From the NCBI RefSeq assembly GCF_047496725.1, contig NC_132970.1, positions 15,909,501 to 15,973,500 of the forward strand: a stretch of 64,000 bases of DNA. The letters run 5' to 3'. Numbering within the stretch: position 1 is the stretch's first letter; the number at the start of each line of letters is the position of its first letter. The notes below the pieces were generated by a model, which did no database searches, was not told where the DNA came from, and was given only the letters and a program-made list of their open reading frames with translations. This document shows positions 1 through 13,600 of the stretch, in pieces. The DNA comes from Anoplolepis gracilipes (lineage: Eukaryota; Arthropoda; Insecta; Hymenoptera; Formicidae). The position numbers and the translations under genes were made by a program.

Positions 1-1655
1 GATTATGACTGCAGAGTTGCGCGTGAAATGATTGACGAAGATATCTTTAGTATGTTATACTAAAATATGTTAACATACATTGAAGCATAAAATATGTTAA
101 AATTTGTTTTCATACTTTAAAGACATTTTTCTTTAAATACAATAATGTCAACCAAAGCGAGCATAGACAGAAAAAAGCTCGGATTAACTGCTCTCTCCTT
201 CCTCTTTCTTTCTTTCTCTGTAATATAATCCGATCTCTGACAACTGTGTTCGGTATTAAAACGAGAATTGTAATTGGTATAAGCCCAAAGAAGTCGAGAA
301 TATTTAAATATGTTTATCTAAATCATATCTAAATCACATTTCTTATCATACATATGTATATGTATGATACATATGTGTGTATGTGTGTGAAAATAATTAT
401 ATTCAAACATAATGTTCTCAATTCAGGTAAGTTAATTGGTAGTTTAATTCTTTTAATAATTTAAATTAATTTAAAATGATAAATTGAAAATGTTCCTCAA
501 AAAAGAAAAAAAAATAGTTTAGACATATATGAATAAAAAAGATAAAATAATGATGTAGAAAAGAATATTACATTTTTCTCTATAATATTTAAAAAAATAT
601 TAAATATTAAATTTCTATAGTATTAAAAAAAAATTTTAAATAATAAAATATATAAAAAAAATTCTGCAATGTATGTTAGTATATATGTTACAATAATTTT
701 AAATAAATATTCTTATGAAAGAAGAACATATGATTGATTTATAAAAAATACTAAAGACAAGCGATGATCACTGAAATATAAATCAAACGTTACAAAAAGA
801 GCTACTGATGACAGATGCAATTTACAGCAAAGAGAGACAATTTCATTCTTGGGATTTTAACGCTTAGCTTTTATAGATTTATGACTGATTTGCGCTCGTT
901 ATTGCAACCGGAGCTTTGAGATACGCCACTCCATATTACAGAATAGTAGCAGTAGCAAATTGTAATAAAAACAAGAGGAAAACTGCGATTATATATAATG
1001 TAGCATCATAAATCACTCTGATGAAGAAGAGAACAAAGAATGTTTACTATTATTTAACAGAAGTTATTTGAGATTGACGATCAATTTGTATCTTGCAGAT
1101 AATTCATGTGTTGTAATAATAAATGTGTAATAATTATAAACTTCGAATTTTACAAATTAAAAATCGAAAGTTTTAAATTAAATTGTAGACAAGAATTTAA
1201 ATTTTAATTAAATTTTTTTAATAATTAACTAATAATTGACAGATGACAACTATGTACTAATTAACAAGCTTAAAAGCTAGGCTATATGAAAACTGGATCT
1301 AAGGTTTTTATTATACATTATGTATGTGCTTACATGCAAAATTATCGTATTTGAATTAATGCAAAAACAAAAAATCGACACAAAATATATAAATTCACCT
1401 GTGTGTTCCGTGATAACATACAAGATATAAAGTCAACATCACTTGAAATTTTCCGATTTTTTCTTCCCAATATTTACTTTGAGATATTTACTAGAATTAA
1501 CTTTTACAAGAAAAATACTTCTCGTTGAAACAATGCGGATTGTTTGAAGTAACAACGAGCATTCAACTACTCTATATAAACTGAACAAATGGTTTTGTGC
1601 CAGATTCTAACCGTTGACGAGAAATTAAGACACATCATCGCTCGTGATGTATGCT

Positions 1656-1668
1656 TTCTCTCTCTCTC

Positions 1669-1730
<62 letters not shown>
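1656..1730. repeat. (CT)n microsatellite
   Basis: A CT run of about 75 bp, interrupted twice by TGTC. On the minus strand it reads as a spurious Arg-Glu repeat protein. Confidence 0.97.
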
Positions 1731-1733
<3 letters not shown>

Positions 1734-3395
1734 GCAAAATGTGAACCGTGATCATAAATCACATCTAACGAAGTGTAAGTAACGACATGTCGCAATTACC
1801 GCTATTCATTATGTCGAGGGTAAAATAAAAATAGCAATTAAGAAACCTGTAGCAAATTATATATAAAAATCATTTATGTATATAGCGTAGCAAAGCATAT
1901 ATAAAAATAATATATATAACGTGGCAAATCATGTATAAAAATTACAATATATTATATATTACGATATAATTTATAATTGATCACAATTTATAACTCGCGA
2001 GATATTTGAAATTTTCCAACTGCATATTAATAACAATCTATAGTTATTAATTGCTTTCAATAACATCGAAATTTAGCAAGAAAAAGCTTTTATTTATTAT
2101 TATATTATAAGTTACATTTATTATATTATTATCAATTATATTTATTATATTATTATTAATATTGAAAATTTATAATTTACTTAATTTTTATATACTATAA
2201 TAATATTTAGAGATAAACACATTCTTTACCTTATAAATTATCTTATTTTTTACCTTCTTATTTTAAATTATAAATTATTCTAGACTTAACTTATAAATTA
2301 TTATAGACTCTTCTCGATTACAGAATGAAAAGATAAACAATAATAAATTATATAACATTTAAAAAGCACATATAATGAGTTAATTTTATTTCTTTTATCT
2401 GTTGAGCTGCATATACGTCAAAAATGACAAAAAAAAACTATTTTACAGCTATTACTTTGATAGAGAACTTTATCATCAAAAAGCAATTTCAGAACGTTGA
2501 TTGCGCTGATAAAATTTCAATTAATCTCGAAAACAAATCGTGGGTATGCTATATGCTCATATTTGTGAGGCGCTCGTTCGTTAGTTTCTGTTAACAGAAA
2601 CGTATAGGAACAGAAAAAAAACTGACGATTAAAATCGCAAGACCAATTTAGCGTATTATATCTTGCACACATGTAATGATAAAATTAATTGGTTTTATAC
2701 AACGTAGAGTTTATATCAGCAAGAATCACAAAGTCTCTCTCATTTACCTTATTATCACCAAGAATATTTTATAATAAAATGAAAAAATATGAAAACTTTT
2801 ATTTGAACTTTTGCGATGTTATATGTTTTTGGAAAATACTCGCAAAGTATGTAATTATCATAAAAAGATTCGAGTTTAAGTAGAGATGTAATAATAAAAG
2901 AATGTCGCTGGATATAAAAAAAACTTTTTTAAGTGTAATTATATAATTTTATAAAATAATGAAAAATGTATAAGTCTCCGTAATAATGATTCTCTTAGTT
3001 GCCTTAAGAATCAAATAAAAGATTATTATTCCTATTCCAGGCAAAACATAAAGTTATGATATAAAGTGATAATGTCAAGTACGTTAAAACGACAAGAAAA
3101 TTATCGAATTATGATTGAAAAATAAGTTTATGTAGTTATATTCCCGTCATTTTGACATTACTTTGACATTATCGTGATTTTTTGCTCTATCTAGGATATA
3201 TCTGATGTTCAAATAGAAATAATCGAATGTTCCAGTTGTATAAAATGAGTTGGTGAATAAATACTTAAGACATCATTTTGTTCATATATTACAAGTGTGT
3301 GAGTGTATGTTTGTTTTACAGAAGAAAATTTCTATTAGATTAATATAATTCAATATGTATATCAATATTTAAATATATATTTTAGAATTTCTGTC

Positions 3396-3402
3396 ATCTC
3401 TC

Positions 3403-3479
<77 letters not shown>
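3396..3479. repeat. Compound (CT)n(TA)n microsatellite
   Basis: CT repeat to about 3442, passing directly into a TA repeat. Confidence 0.97.
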
Positions 3480-3486
<7 letters not shown>

Positions 3487-6100
3487 AAATCTATTTATCA
3501 TTATATAATATAAATTAGAATATTTAAATATACATATAAAAGAGTATCAATAATTTTACAATAATTAATTAAACAACAATTAATAAAGTAAAAGAATTTG
3601 AATATCAAAGTTATTAAGAACATTATACATATAATTTGTTAAATAAATAATCTGAAAAAATCTGCAATAAAGTTTCAAATAAATATACAAAAAAATTTTC
3701 GGTTAAAAATTATGCGATAAAGTAACTTAAACATGTAAAATATTTTTATGTATCTTTTTAAAGATTTTTAGAATCTTTCTCAGAGTTTGTATAAAAGTTG
3801 TATTATTTTTATTAATTAGCGTATTTAATTAACATTTATATAATTATATAATTATATTTATCATCTCTAATTTATATTAATAAAATACTTTTTGCAAGTT
3901 AAGTAAAGAAATAATTCAGCGAATAAGATTTTTAAGCAATTGAATTTTGGCTCAAAACAGTAAACCAAAGTTTCGAAAAAAATGTTCGCATTAAACTCGT
4001 GCGAATAGAACGCAATTTGTAATTAGTGAAAAGCTTGTCGACTATGAAAGCAGCGTTATTTATTCTGTTTTAACTCAGTCCTCACAATTGAAAAAGGAAT
4101 ATCATGATTGATCTCGTCGCAACCAATTGTAAAGAATATAGGTTGTTCAACAATGGAAACATCAATATTAATTTTTTAATGCGCTAAAAAAATATGAAAA
4201 TTATAAAATAAATAATTAGAAAAAGACTAATGTTTAATATTATTATAATTAGTAATTTAATAAAAGAAACCGTCAAAAAGCTTCGAGTTTTTATTAGCCT
4301 TTCTTGAATATCAAGCTATACGCAACAGGCACTCACTAAAATAATTATTGGCTGTTTAATAAAAGATACGCAGTATCAAGTTTATATTAAAGAAATAAAA
4401 AAATTTATTTATTAATAAATGACAATTCCTTTACAATAATATAAAATACGATTTAAAAGCTTGTTTACAATCTTTACATTCGTAAAAAGATTAATATTAA
4501 TACATATTTAAAATTTTTGATTAAAAACCGTTTAATATAATAACAAGAAAAAAACTTGAAGCATATAAACATTCAACTCAAAAAAGTTAAAAAAAAAAGT
4601 ACACGTATCCGATAGCATACAGCTGAAAATATGACCACAGTGAAATATTCGTTTTCAAAGTCAAAAACTGTAAAACAAATCCTAAGTTATAGGAAGTTGA
4701 TGCGAACTAGAATCATGAAACTCTGACAGATTGACATTCTATCGGTTTTCGCCTTTGTTTTTGGATGAGTTACTTGTCACGATTGTCAGACATAGCCTAG
4801 TTTCCGAAGAATGGAAAACAACGTTTGTTTATGAAGTCATTAAATACGGAAATAGCCCATGACAAATAGAAATTCTGATTATCAAATTTCTAATTAAATT
4901 TTAGTCAACTTTTATGTCACATCAATTTTTCAAATAACTCTTTTAATAAGTTACATGCAAATGAATAAAATCATTAAAAATCCAGAAAAAATTAGCATTT
5001 CACAGTAAATAATTTTAATTCAACCAAAAAAAGCATTAAAGTTTTGAAGGACGTCGAGTTACTAGAGAAAGTTTATAATAAATTAATTCATCTACTATAG
5101 AACTGCATTTCAATTCAAGGTAAAATGAAAGACAACCCAATTAAACGTAGGGATTAGGAAAACACAAATTTTTGTGGCTAAAGTAGTAAAATAATTTTAA
5201 AACTTGCCATAATAATAATTACGGCAAGAAATGTTAAAAAAATGTTAAGAAATGTTAAAGAAATGTTAAATTTGATCTTACGTGTACAAAATGTAACACC
5301 AATTTAAATATTAAATAGAATTATTTGGTCTCAAATAACACAGATAATTAAATAAAACAGTTTCTAAAATTATATATATTATATGTATTTGTATATAAAA
5401 ATTTATCAATACGAAGCTACTCGTTGCAAATTCATCTTTTTTCCTAAAAACAACTATATGTTTTCTTTATATCAATTGATTTCTCTCAATATTTTGTACA
5501 TAAAAGTATTAACGTAAGATAATCGAAAAATAAATATTCTACGAAATATTTCATAGTTTATGCAAAATTATATCAATTTAAAATATAAAATATCTCTAAC
5601 TATTTTATTTACATCTTATCTTTAAAACTTACGCAGAAAATTAATAAAAATTCAATTTTTGTAAAAAGATCAGGTGGTTCCATTAAAAAAAAAAAACAAT
5701 TAATCTTCATATAATCTTGATACGTACCCTCAAGGTTAAACTTTCTCCCCTTTTCATTTCAAACAACTTATGCCTCAAACATTTTTTTCTAACATTCTTT
5801 CATTTTTTAATATTCGACTACATCAATTAAAACATCCTGTATAAATGTATAATTTATATATATATATAAATTAAAAATATACCTAAACAATTTTAATTAT
5901 TTTTTAGATTTATAATATAAGTAAACCTAAAATAATTTTATATCATACTTAACTCCAGAGAGCACAAAATAGTTTTATTTAAAAGTATATATATTTATAT
6001 TTTTTATGCATGTATAAATAATTTTATACACCTAATTAATCGGTTCCAATTACTTAGGTTTTGGTTTAAAATTAACATTATATCTTATATTTCATAATAA

Positions 6101-6252
6101 TCAGTTAATAGTTCGATATATGCTCCGAACACCGATATGCTGTCCATTATCGGTCATGTCAATGTCATAACTCTGAGAACTGTGCGTATGCACATAACGT
6201 GTATATACAGTATGACGCAGTAAATCTTTGGGCTCTATGATGTCAGAAACTT
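6101..6252 (-). CDS. Candidate terminal exon, unknown protein
   Basis: On the minus strand an open frame runs to TGA (6103-6101). It reads VSDIIEPKDLLRHTVYTRYV, then HTHSSQSYDIDMTDNGQHIG and VRSIYRTIN. The amino-acid mix is unlike the Lys/Asn/Ile noise around it. A possible acceptor, TCTCTTTGAGCCAG, precedes 6252, and an AATAAA lies about 120 bp downstream (5979-5974). The exon is phase-compatible with the candidate exon at 8847-8756. I do not recognise the product, and neither end is proven. Confidence 0.25.
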
Positions 6253-7472
6253 CTGGCTCAAAGAGATATTTTAAAGTTGTAAATCTTAAAATCTTTCTTG
6301 GTAATTATTTAAATCAGCAATTTTTATACTTTAAAATCTTTTTAATAAAATTTTCGTATAAAAGATTTAAAATATTTATAATTTAAATCTTTCTCTAATC
6401 AATCTTACAGATCATGGTAAAAATAAACGTTGAAATGCATACCTATTATTTAAGTTGAATTCTTTATCGATTACATGTTATTTAGCATGTGATGTATAGC
6501 ATGTATCGTTATAAGTGTATTGTCAATTTTATACCTCACCTATTTCCATTTTATTTACGCTGAATGCACAAACACGATTTTGCAGTCCTACACCGTTTGC
6601 TGCCTTTTGATTACACGATGTTCTTTGACCATCCTCATTGCCCGTTGTAGTAGCATTTCTTTTTTCTCATTTTTTCGTACTAAATAACTAGCACAGCATG
6701 AAGTAGCTCATTGAAATAATACGGTTATATTGAAGCATATAAAGTTGCATGTAAAGAAGAAAGCAGTTTTTACAATCTAACAAGAAACTGCAACATTTCT
6801 ATTTAATAAACAGTATAATTTTTATCTTTTTATAAGGTTTGTTAACATTGACTTAATTAATTTGCTGCGTAAAGATAAACAATGATATAGAAATATTTAA
6901 GTATTTCTATAATAAAACTACTTTGACAGCTATTTTTTTCTTGCACTCTTCGAAAAATATAACTATATATTTTTTTAATGGAACCTCTAATTTTTTTTAT
7001 ATAAATTGATTTTTTCAGAATATTCAATATAAAAAGTTATAAGATAAAATGGTCGAAAATTGGATGGTTTATTTTATACATTAATATATTTTGGTATAAA
7101 ATATAAAATATTTATTTCTCAATAATCTTAATTTTATACGCAGAATAACAAGAAATAAATTAATGTAAAGAATATATATATAGCTTTTTTTTAATAAAAA
7201 AAATACGTGCAGTTTTAACTCTTTTGATTAACTCACTAATTAATCGAGATGTTTTATGTTGAAAATTAAATATCACTATACAAACAAATATATTCAATAC
7301 AAAAATAACAATTTGTAATTAAATAACATTTTTCAGAAAAGAAGTGTAATTTATAATATACATAGGTATTAATTTATATAATATCCATATATTTATAATA
7401 GCATGTACGCTTATTGATACTTTTTTCTTTTTTTTTGTGAAAAACTCAGAAAACCGGAATACTGTTCTCAAT

Positions 7473-7700
7473 TTAGATCAATAAATACGTGTTAGAATGT
7501 GCTCTGCTATCAATAGAGACGGTAGTTTGAAAAGCCGATTTACTGGCATTGTGATATTCGTTGACCCTGGTATTAATCGCAGACACGCGATTCACTAAAG
7601 CATGACCTCGAACTTTACGCACATTAACTTTGGGAAGCACAAATTTCAAAATTCGCTTATTACTAAATATATCTCTTAAAACTTTTGTCATAAAATACAT
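7473..7700 (-). CDS. Unidentified short open frame, possibly a coding remnant
   Basis: A 75-codon minus-strand frame starting MYFMTKVLRDIFSNKRILKF and including VRKVRGHALVNRVSAINTRV. Its residue composition (Val, Arg, Ala, Ser) is more protein-like than chance frames in this AT-rich DNA. A poly-pyrimidine plus AG (GTGCTTCCCAAAG) occurs inside it, so only the later part might be an exon. No domain is recognised. It could be a fragment of a decayed gene or chance. Confidence 0.2.
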   Translation of the reverse strand: MYFMTKVLRDIFSNKRILKFVLPKVNVRKVRGHALVNRVSAINTRVNEYHNASKSAFQTTVSIDSRAHSNTYLLI

Positions 7701-7835
7701 ACGTCCTAAATAATAATTAGATAAAAAATTTATATCATCAACGTAAAAATAATTAAAGTTCTTTTTAACTCAACATATATCTTTATACAATTAGCTGATA
7801 ATTATATATTATAAATTATTTTTGTAAACTATATA

Positions 7836-8212
7836 TACAGGGCGTCCGGTAATTGGTGAAAAACCTGCTAATAGCAGATTCGTGAGATGATTTTTCCTCA
7901 GCAAAATGTCGAAGTATCAATAATTTCCGAGTTATAAGCGATTGGAAAAAAGGCGTTTTTCGCAAACTAAACTTTTCAAAGTTAAAAAATTACCAAAACT
8001 ACATTCTTCAGTTAATTTCAGATAGAGTTTTCTCTAATAAAATTTTAATTTAAGAACAAAGATATATTAATAATAAAAATTGAAATTACAAAGATATATA
8101 ATGATAAAAAAATTATGACGTCTCTCGATATTTTCGCTGAGGAAAAATCGACTCCAAATGATCTAAGAATCTGCCATTAACAGTTTTTTACCAATTACCA
8201 AACACCCTGTAT
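7836..8212. mobile_element. MITE-like element, family A copy 1
   Basis: A 377-bp element bounded by terminal inverted repeats of about 45 bp. The left end reads TACAGGGCGTCCGGTAATTG and the right end, reversed, TACAGGGTGTTTGGTAATTG. Both sides are flanked by TATA, consistent with a TA or TATA target site. It has no coding capacity. Related copies are at 63490-63846 (same orientation) and 26512-26885 (reversed, more diverged). Confidence 0.85.
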
Positions 8213-8755
8213 ATACAATTGTTTCCTAACATAATATTGTTAGATTTCTTATTTCTATTCAAATTGGGCAACATCTTAATATAAAAAAAAAATATTAATC
8301 AACTTTGACAACCACAATACACAATTAACAAAACATAATTTGTAATCGTATTATTTATTCACGCGCAATTCTAAAATATTTGTTATCTTGGGCACAAATA
8401 ACAATCATAATTTATAAACAAAATATAATTTAAATATTTAAAAATAATTAATATTCCCGTATCAAATTGATTAAACAAGTAGAGCTAACAAAACAGAAAT
8501 ATTAAAAATAAATAAAATATATAAAATTTACATTATATCTCAAATTTAAAATCTCCATATAACATTACAACGTAAAAATTGAGGCATAAATCTGTTAAAA
8601 TTCATACCAACATGTTTTACCTGATACATTTTACATATAATGAATATAATGGGTACAAGTGATAATCAATCAAAAAAAAAAAAAAAGAAAAAATCCATTA
8701 GAATACATCTTAGAGAGAGAGATACATTAACAATAGCATACAATTAATCACTTAC

Positions 8756-8847
8756 TACAACGCATCTCGTTAATGTGATCGTTTCGGTATAGCTTCCAGG
8801 TTGATGAGAACCATTTGTCTATCAGTGTCGATTCGCTCCAGGCGGTT
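8756..8847 (-). CDS. Candidate internal exon, unknown protein
   Basis: On the minus strand a TTATTACATTAG acceptor is followed by 92 bp and then a strong GTAAGT donor. One frame is open throughout: TAWSESTLIDKWFSSTWKLY then RNDHINEMRC. It leaves one base, fitting the candidate exon at 6252-6101. The frame also stays open upstream to 9068 through the CpG-rich patch, without an ATG. I do not recognise the product. A 5' UTR exon is an equally good reading. Confidence 0.3.
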
Positions 8848-8924
8848 CTAATGTAATAAATTGATGAAAGATACGTCAATACGGGATCGGATGTAAATTC
8901 GCACTTTTTTTTATTTGCTAACCA

Positions 8925-9404
8925 CGATGTCAATCGCCACGTTACTAGTTGGAGGTGCGTCGTACGCGTCACGACTAGAGGCGTCGCGACGCCTAGCGTT
9001 GCGACGCGCCAGTAGACGGCGAACCGTGCTGCACGACGGACGCAACGTCGAGTCTTACTACTTTTCACGGCCTACAAGTGACAAGTCCGCGCACGAGAAT
9101 ACGTGTGTGTTGTTTTTAAGCGTTTTCGTCTTGAAGAAATAGAAAAAAAGCGTCACGCAAAAACTTAAAAAAAAAAAAGAAAGATTAAGCGGAAATATCG
9201 AAAGAGACATCACCTCGGTGAGCTGAATTTTTTAAATACGCGAGAGAAGGAAAATACTTTTGCATATGCAAATTTTCACTCCAACGGAATATTGAAGAAG
9301 ACTTTTTTTCAGAGAATCACGAATAACTGAGTCAATATGTAATAAGCGTAGATTTTTCACATTTAATATAAAACAAAGGAATGAGAAAAATCTACGTTTA
9401 TGTG

Positions 9405-9447
<43 letters not shown>

Positions 9448-9700
9448 AGGCGACAAAGCATTTCTTCTTCCGTAGGGAAGATCAATGTGGTCGTAAACGA
9501 CTTTAGTGTTTATGACCCGACTCGTTCGACTTTAGTATCACAAAGGTGATCTGCTGAGTTGACAATCGTGGTGTAGCTCGACGGAGGTGATATCTCGACG
9601 CCACGTCGTTTAGTAGGTAGTATGTATATTCGCATATAAGTGAAACAGCTCACGCAAAATATGCATTATACGCGCCCCGAATAATCGCGGAATTGAGTTG
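8925..9700. promoter_or_regulatory. CpG-rich patch, candidate promoter
   Basis: Two CpG-dense stretches (about 8930-9110 and 9470-9700) stand out from AT-rich flanks, separated by a 34-bp A run. In insect genomes such local CpG-rich patches often mark promoters and first exons. It could serve the candidate minus-strand gene to its left, an upstream noncoding exon of the arrestin, or both divergently. No TATA box or initiator could be fixed with certainty. Confidence 0.3.
9412..9445. repeat. Poly(A) run
   Basis: Thirty-four A after a short TG repeat. It may be the tail of an old retroposed copy, but no body could be recognised before it. Confidence 0.95.
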
Positions 9701-10279
9701 TATATCGCGATGGGTTTCTTTCTCATTAATACATCAATTTTGCCCGATCGCGTTTTTTTTCCAATAGAATAGATTTCACCCAAATGAAATGGCTTTTCAA
9801 ACGTTCATACATGCAACGAATATTTTTTTTTTTTTTTTCATACGGTCAGTGATATTAATCTTCAATCGCAAGTTATGAATAATCCATTTCTCTCTCGTTC
9901 TCTCTTTCTCACACCGACAGTATCAAATGATTTAATATTGATATTAATAAGGTTTTCGTTTCATGTTTAAAGCGGGAAAAACTCTTGAAAACAACCTCTT
10001 TGTAAATAATGTTCGAAGCTTTCATGTATTAAAATCAGAATTAAAGTTTTATTGATATTTTTTATTTACTTAAAATATTCTATAAAAAGCCTTAAAATTC
10101 AAATTAGAAATTCCCAAACTATACGTAATATTGCCACTATAAAATATGTATAATAATAAATAATAATTTATGAATAGTATATATAAAATGCCAATAAATA
10201 CTACACTGTATAAATTAACTTTAGATAAAAAACAATTACTATGATAAATAATGTTAAATTAACTAAAAACAAAAAAAAA

Positions 10280-10282
<3 letters not shown>

Positions 10283-10313
<31 letters not shown>
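10283..10313. repeat. (CT)n microsatellite
   Basis: A CT repeat of about 31 bp. Confidence 0.95.
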
Positions 10314-10317
<4 letters not shown>

Positions 10318-10577
10318 TTCTCATTTAATAAGCAATTATGTCATAAAATTAATATATATTATATCATAAATTATCAAATAATAAATAGAAAATAAATAGA
10401 ACATTAAAATAGATATATGAAAAAGAATTTTATTTTCATTTCTTTTCGTATTTACTTACTCATCATATTTCTTATATGAAAATATTTGTTTTTTCTAAAT
10501 ATATGGATTTTTCTCTCTTAATTTTTACAAATTTTCTTAATTTTTTATTAATTATTTAATCTATTGAATTTTTTCAA

Positions 10578-10580
<3 letters not shown>

Positions 10581-10630
<50 letters not shown>
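10581..10630. repeat. (TA)n microsatellite
   Basis: An uninterrupted TA repeat of about 50 bp. Confidence 0.97.
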
Positions 10631-10631
<1 letters not shown>

Positions 10632-13600
10632 TATAAGGAATATCTCTCATCTCTAAAATGCACGTCATTTATTTTCTTACGTCATATATTGTTGTAATTC
10701 AATTTTTCAAAACTTTAAATTAAGAAAAGATATCTCCGTCAACACGTAAAAATATGCATTGATGAATTATATATAGATGGATATAAAAACATTTCACTTA
10801 ATCTATGAAATTATATAATAAAAGATAATCATTTAAAACAAGTGTGCTACAATTGTTTTTTCTGGTTCAAGACACACATTTGATATAAAATTTATATCTA
10901 ACAAATAAAATCACTCACTGCTAAGCTTTTCAAGTAACTCTCTCGAACAACCTATAAGTTGTTAAAATACGCAATATTTACAAATCAATCGGCGTTCAAC
11001 ATGTATTGTGAACTTGGAAAGAGGGTATTATTTTCTTCGTTCTCTTCATAAGCATTATATTAAACGAATAGATATTTCAATGATAATAGCTGCTCGCAAA
11101 AAACTCACAATGGAAGAATAGACTCAATAATATACTTCGATACTTTCGACTTAATATGTCTCTTTGTTAAGAGTGAATATTATATGTATTTTATATAACA
11201 AAAAAGATTTATATTAAATATATAATTACCAAAGCAGCGCGATAATAATTACACCATGGTTCCAAAATTTTTAATCATCGTTAGAACAAACATTTTAATA
11301 CTCCATTGTAGTGTATGTAATCTGATGTGTTTATTTACTGATTGTGGTTATTTTGTATGTACAGTTAAAATCAACTTCATGCGGTGAAATTTGCTTGTTC
11401 CTTAATACAACTTTAACAAGAACTATCTAATATCAACCTAATTTAACTCACTCTCCATCAACCCCTATAATTTATTACTTCTCATTATTAATTTCTTTTG
11501 TGTATCTTGAAAAAAAAATATATCAAACAAGTGCTTATCGCGCTTTTTTACTAAGTTTATTCAATTTCCTAGTCTTTAATAGTCGCGAGTTATTAAAAAT
11601 CCCATGGCTAAAATGTGACATTTGCATCTCATTAGTAATATTTATTATTTCAATTAAGAACATTCATAATCAATATTTGCTCAGCTATGTAAAGTCGTTT
11701 TAACAATTTCTATAATTATGCAGTGACGAAGTTATAGAATCAATAATAAATCAACAATATGAGATATAGTTTACATTACAAAACATTACGTAATCTAAGT
11801 CTTGTCAGTGTAAACAAAGCTTTAAACCGAGCTTGAGCTAAAACGTTTACTGTTTTAAACACAAGTGAAGATTGGAAGCATATTCGCATAAAGCTTTTCT
11901 TTCTACTTAAGAACGGATCTAAGAATTTATAAGGTTTAGCTAGTATATCTACGATATATATATAAAAATATATACTATAAAAAATAAGTTTTATGAAATT
12001 AACTGTAATTTTGTTAAGAGCCTTTTAGCATTAATAGAACATTCGGAAATTCGCATTTTACTTTACAAATATTTTAACAAAGTTTAAATAAAATTTTCTC
12101 TTTAACACAATTCCAAGTAAATTTTAAATCAAGTTTCAGTTAAAATAAAGTCCAGTCTCAACTTAAGTTAACGCGATAAAGTTGTTATGTACATATATAA
12201 TACAAGTTTTTGTACATTCTTTACATTTAAAATTCAAGAAATATTTACTTAATAGCAGTCTGTTAGATTATTTAACTGAATTAGTGCCTATTTATACAAT
12301 ATATACATAAATTAATCATTTACATCTATAAATAAATATTATAATAAATATATAAAGTGTGCGCTATTATTACAGATAAACGGTGCTTTTCTATAAATTT
12401 AGATAAGAATACGAAATAAAAATGTCGCAGATGAAAATTGTGAAAAATCTGCGCGTCGGAAAGAACTGCTATCTTAAAGCTGATAGTCTCTACAAAAGGA
12501 TAATACGGTCGAAGTAGATTACAGCCGGAACGAATAACATATCTGGGATACGAACGTAAAGACGAACGAGAAATAGTTTCGCGTACTTCGTCTAATCTTC
12601 GAACTCTGATTTATTGTTCTTTTCTCCTACAGAGGCCAATGTCAGTCTTGAAAACGTAGCATCTGTTCTGTGCTCTTCAACAGAATAACGAGCTTTGCTA
12701 CAAAACTTTTTTTTCTACCTCAATTTCACGCTCCCTTCTTATGTTTCAAAAATGAAAAAAACTAACTTATCAAATGACGAGAAACTTTAATAAACATTTT
12801 TCGTTTTTGTTCAAAGAAAATCGTTAAAAGGAAAATTAATTCTTTCCTGCTAAGCTTGAACGACACTCGTCAGGTAGATAGAATAGCAATTAACCGATCG
12901 ATACGGATCAGGGCCATTCGCACTCTTGGATTAGATATTTAACACCTTGAGTTCAACAGAATGTTAGTTGTGTAATTAGTACTTCGTAGTCGAAGCTATT
13001 ATTATGGTGTTATATTTGTAGCGTTTTATTGTTATTTCCATTATTATGCATATTTAAAATAGTTTACACAAAATATAAAATACTTTAAGTGAAAATGAAA
13101 ACAAATATAATTTTACAATTTCACAATTCATAGATTTATAATGCTTTTATAATATATAGTAATTATACAATTATCGATAATATGAATATCAACATTTAAA
13201 AATTTACAGCGTGATTTACTTAAATATTGATGAGTTGTCAAAATTCCTTGATGCTAAAATTTAAATTTACGCGTATTAAATATTTATGCTGGCAGATTAC
13301 ATTACATCATTTTAAACGAAAGACATAATTTCTGCGCAAAATTCATTACAATTAGAAATGCTTTACGAATATATCGCGTGACTTAATCGTTTAAGTCGTT
13401 TGATCAACGAAGCAAGCTTAACAATGCACTGTGTAATCTTGGTCCACTCTCTCTCTCTCTCTTCCCCTTTCATGCTACTGTAGCGCTTATAAATGATTAT
13501 CTGCAACATCTAATCTTATAATACACCCTCCCGTAATATCATCTCGATAAATCTTTCAAAAATTTAAAGAGACACTCTCTTGTAACTTTATATGTTGTAT

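Larger units (their letters stand above)
1..5940. other. AT-rich stretch, no gene recognised
   Basis: I found no convincing coding exon, RNA gene or complete mobile element here. It holds two microsatellites listed separately, small A/T-run clusters, and a short imperfect repeat of GTTAAGAAATGTTAAAGAA near 5225-5270. Open frames are short, Lys/Asn/Ile-rich and look like chance. Confidence 0.6.

Noticed and set aside
1567..1755. Minus-strand frame rich in Arg-Glu repeats
   Set aside because: It is the reading of a CT/GA microsatellite, not a gene.
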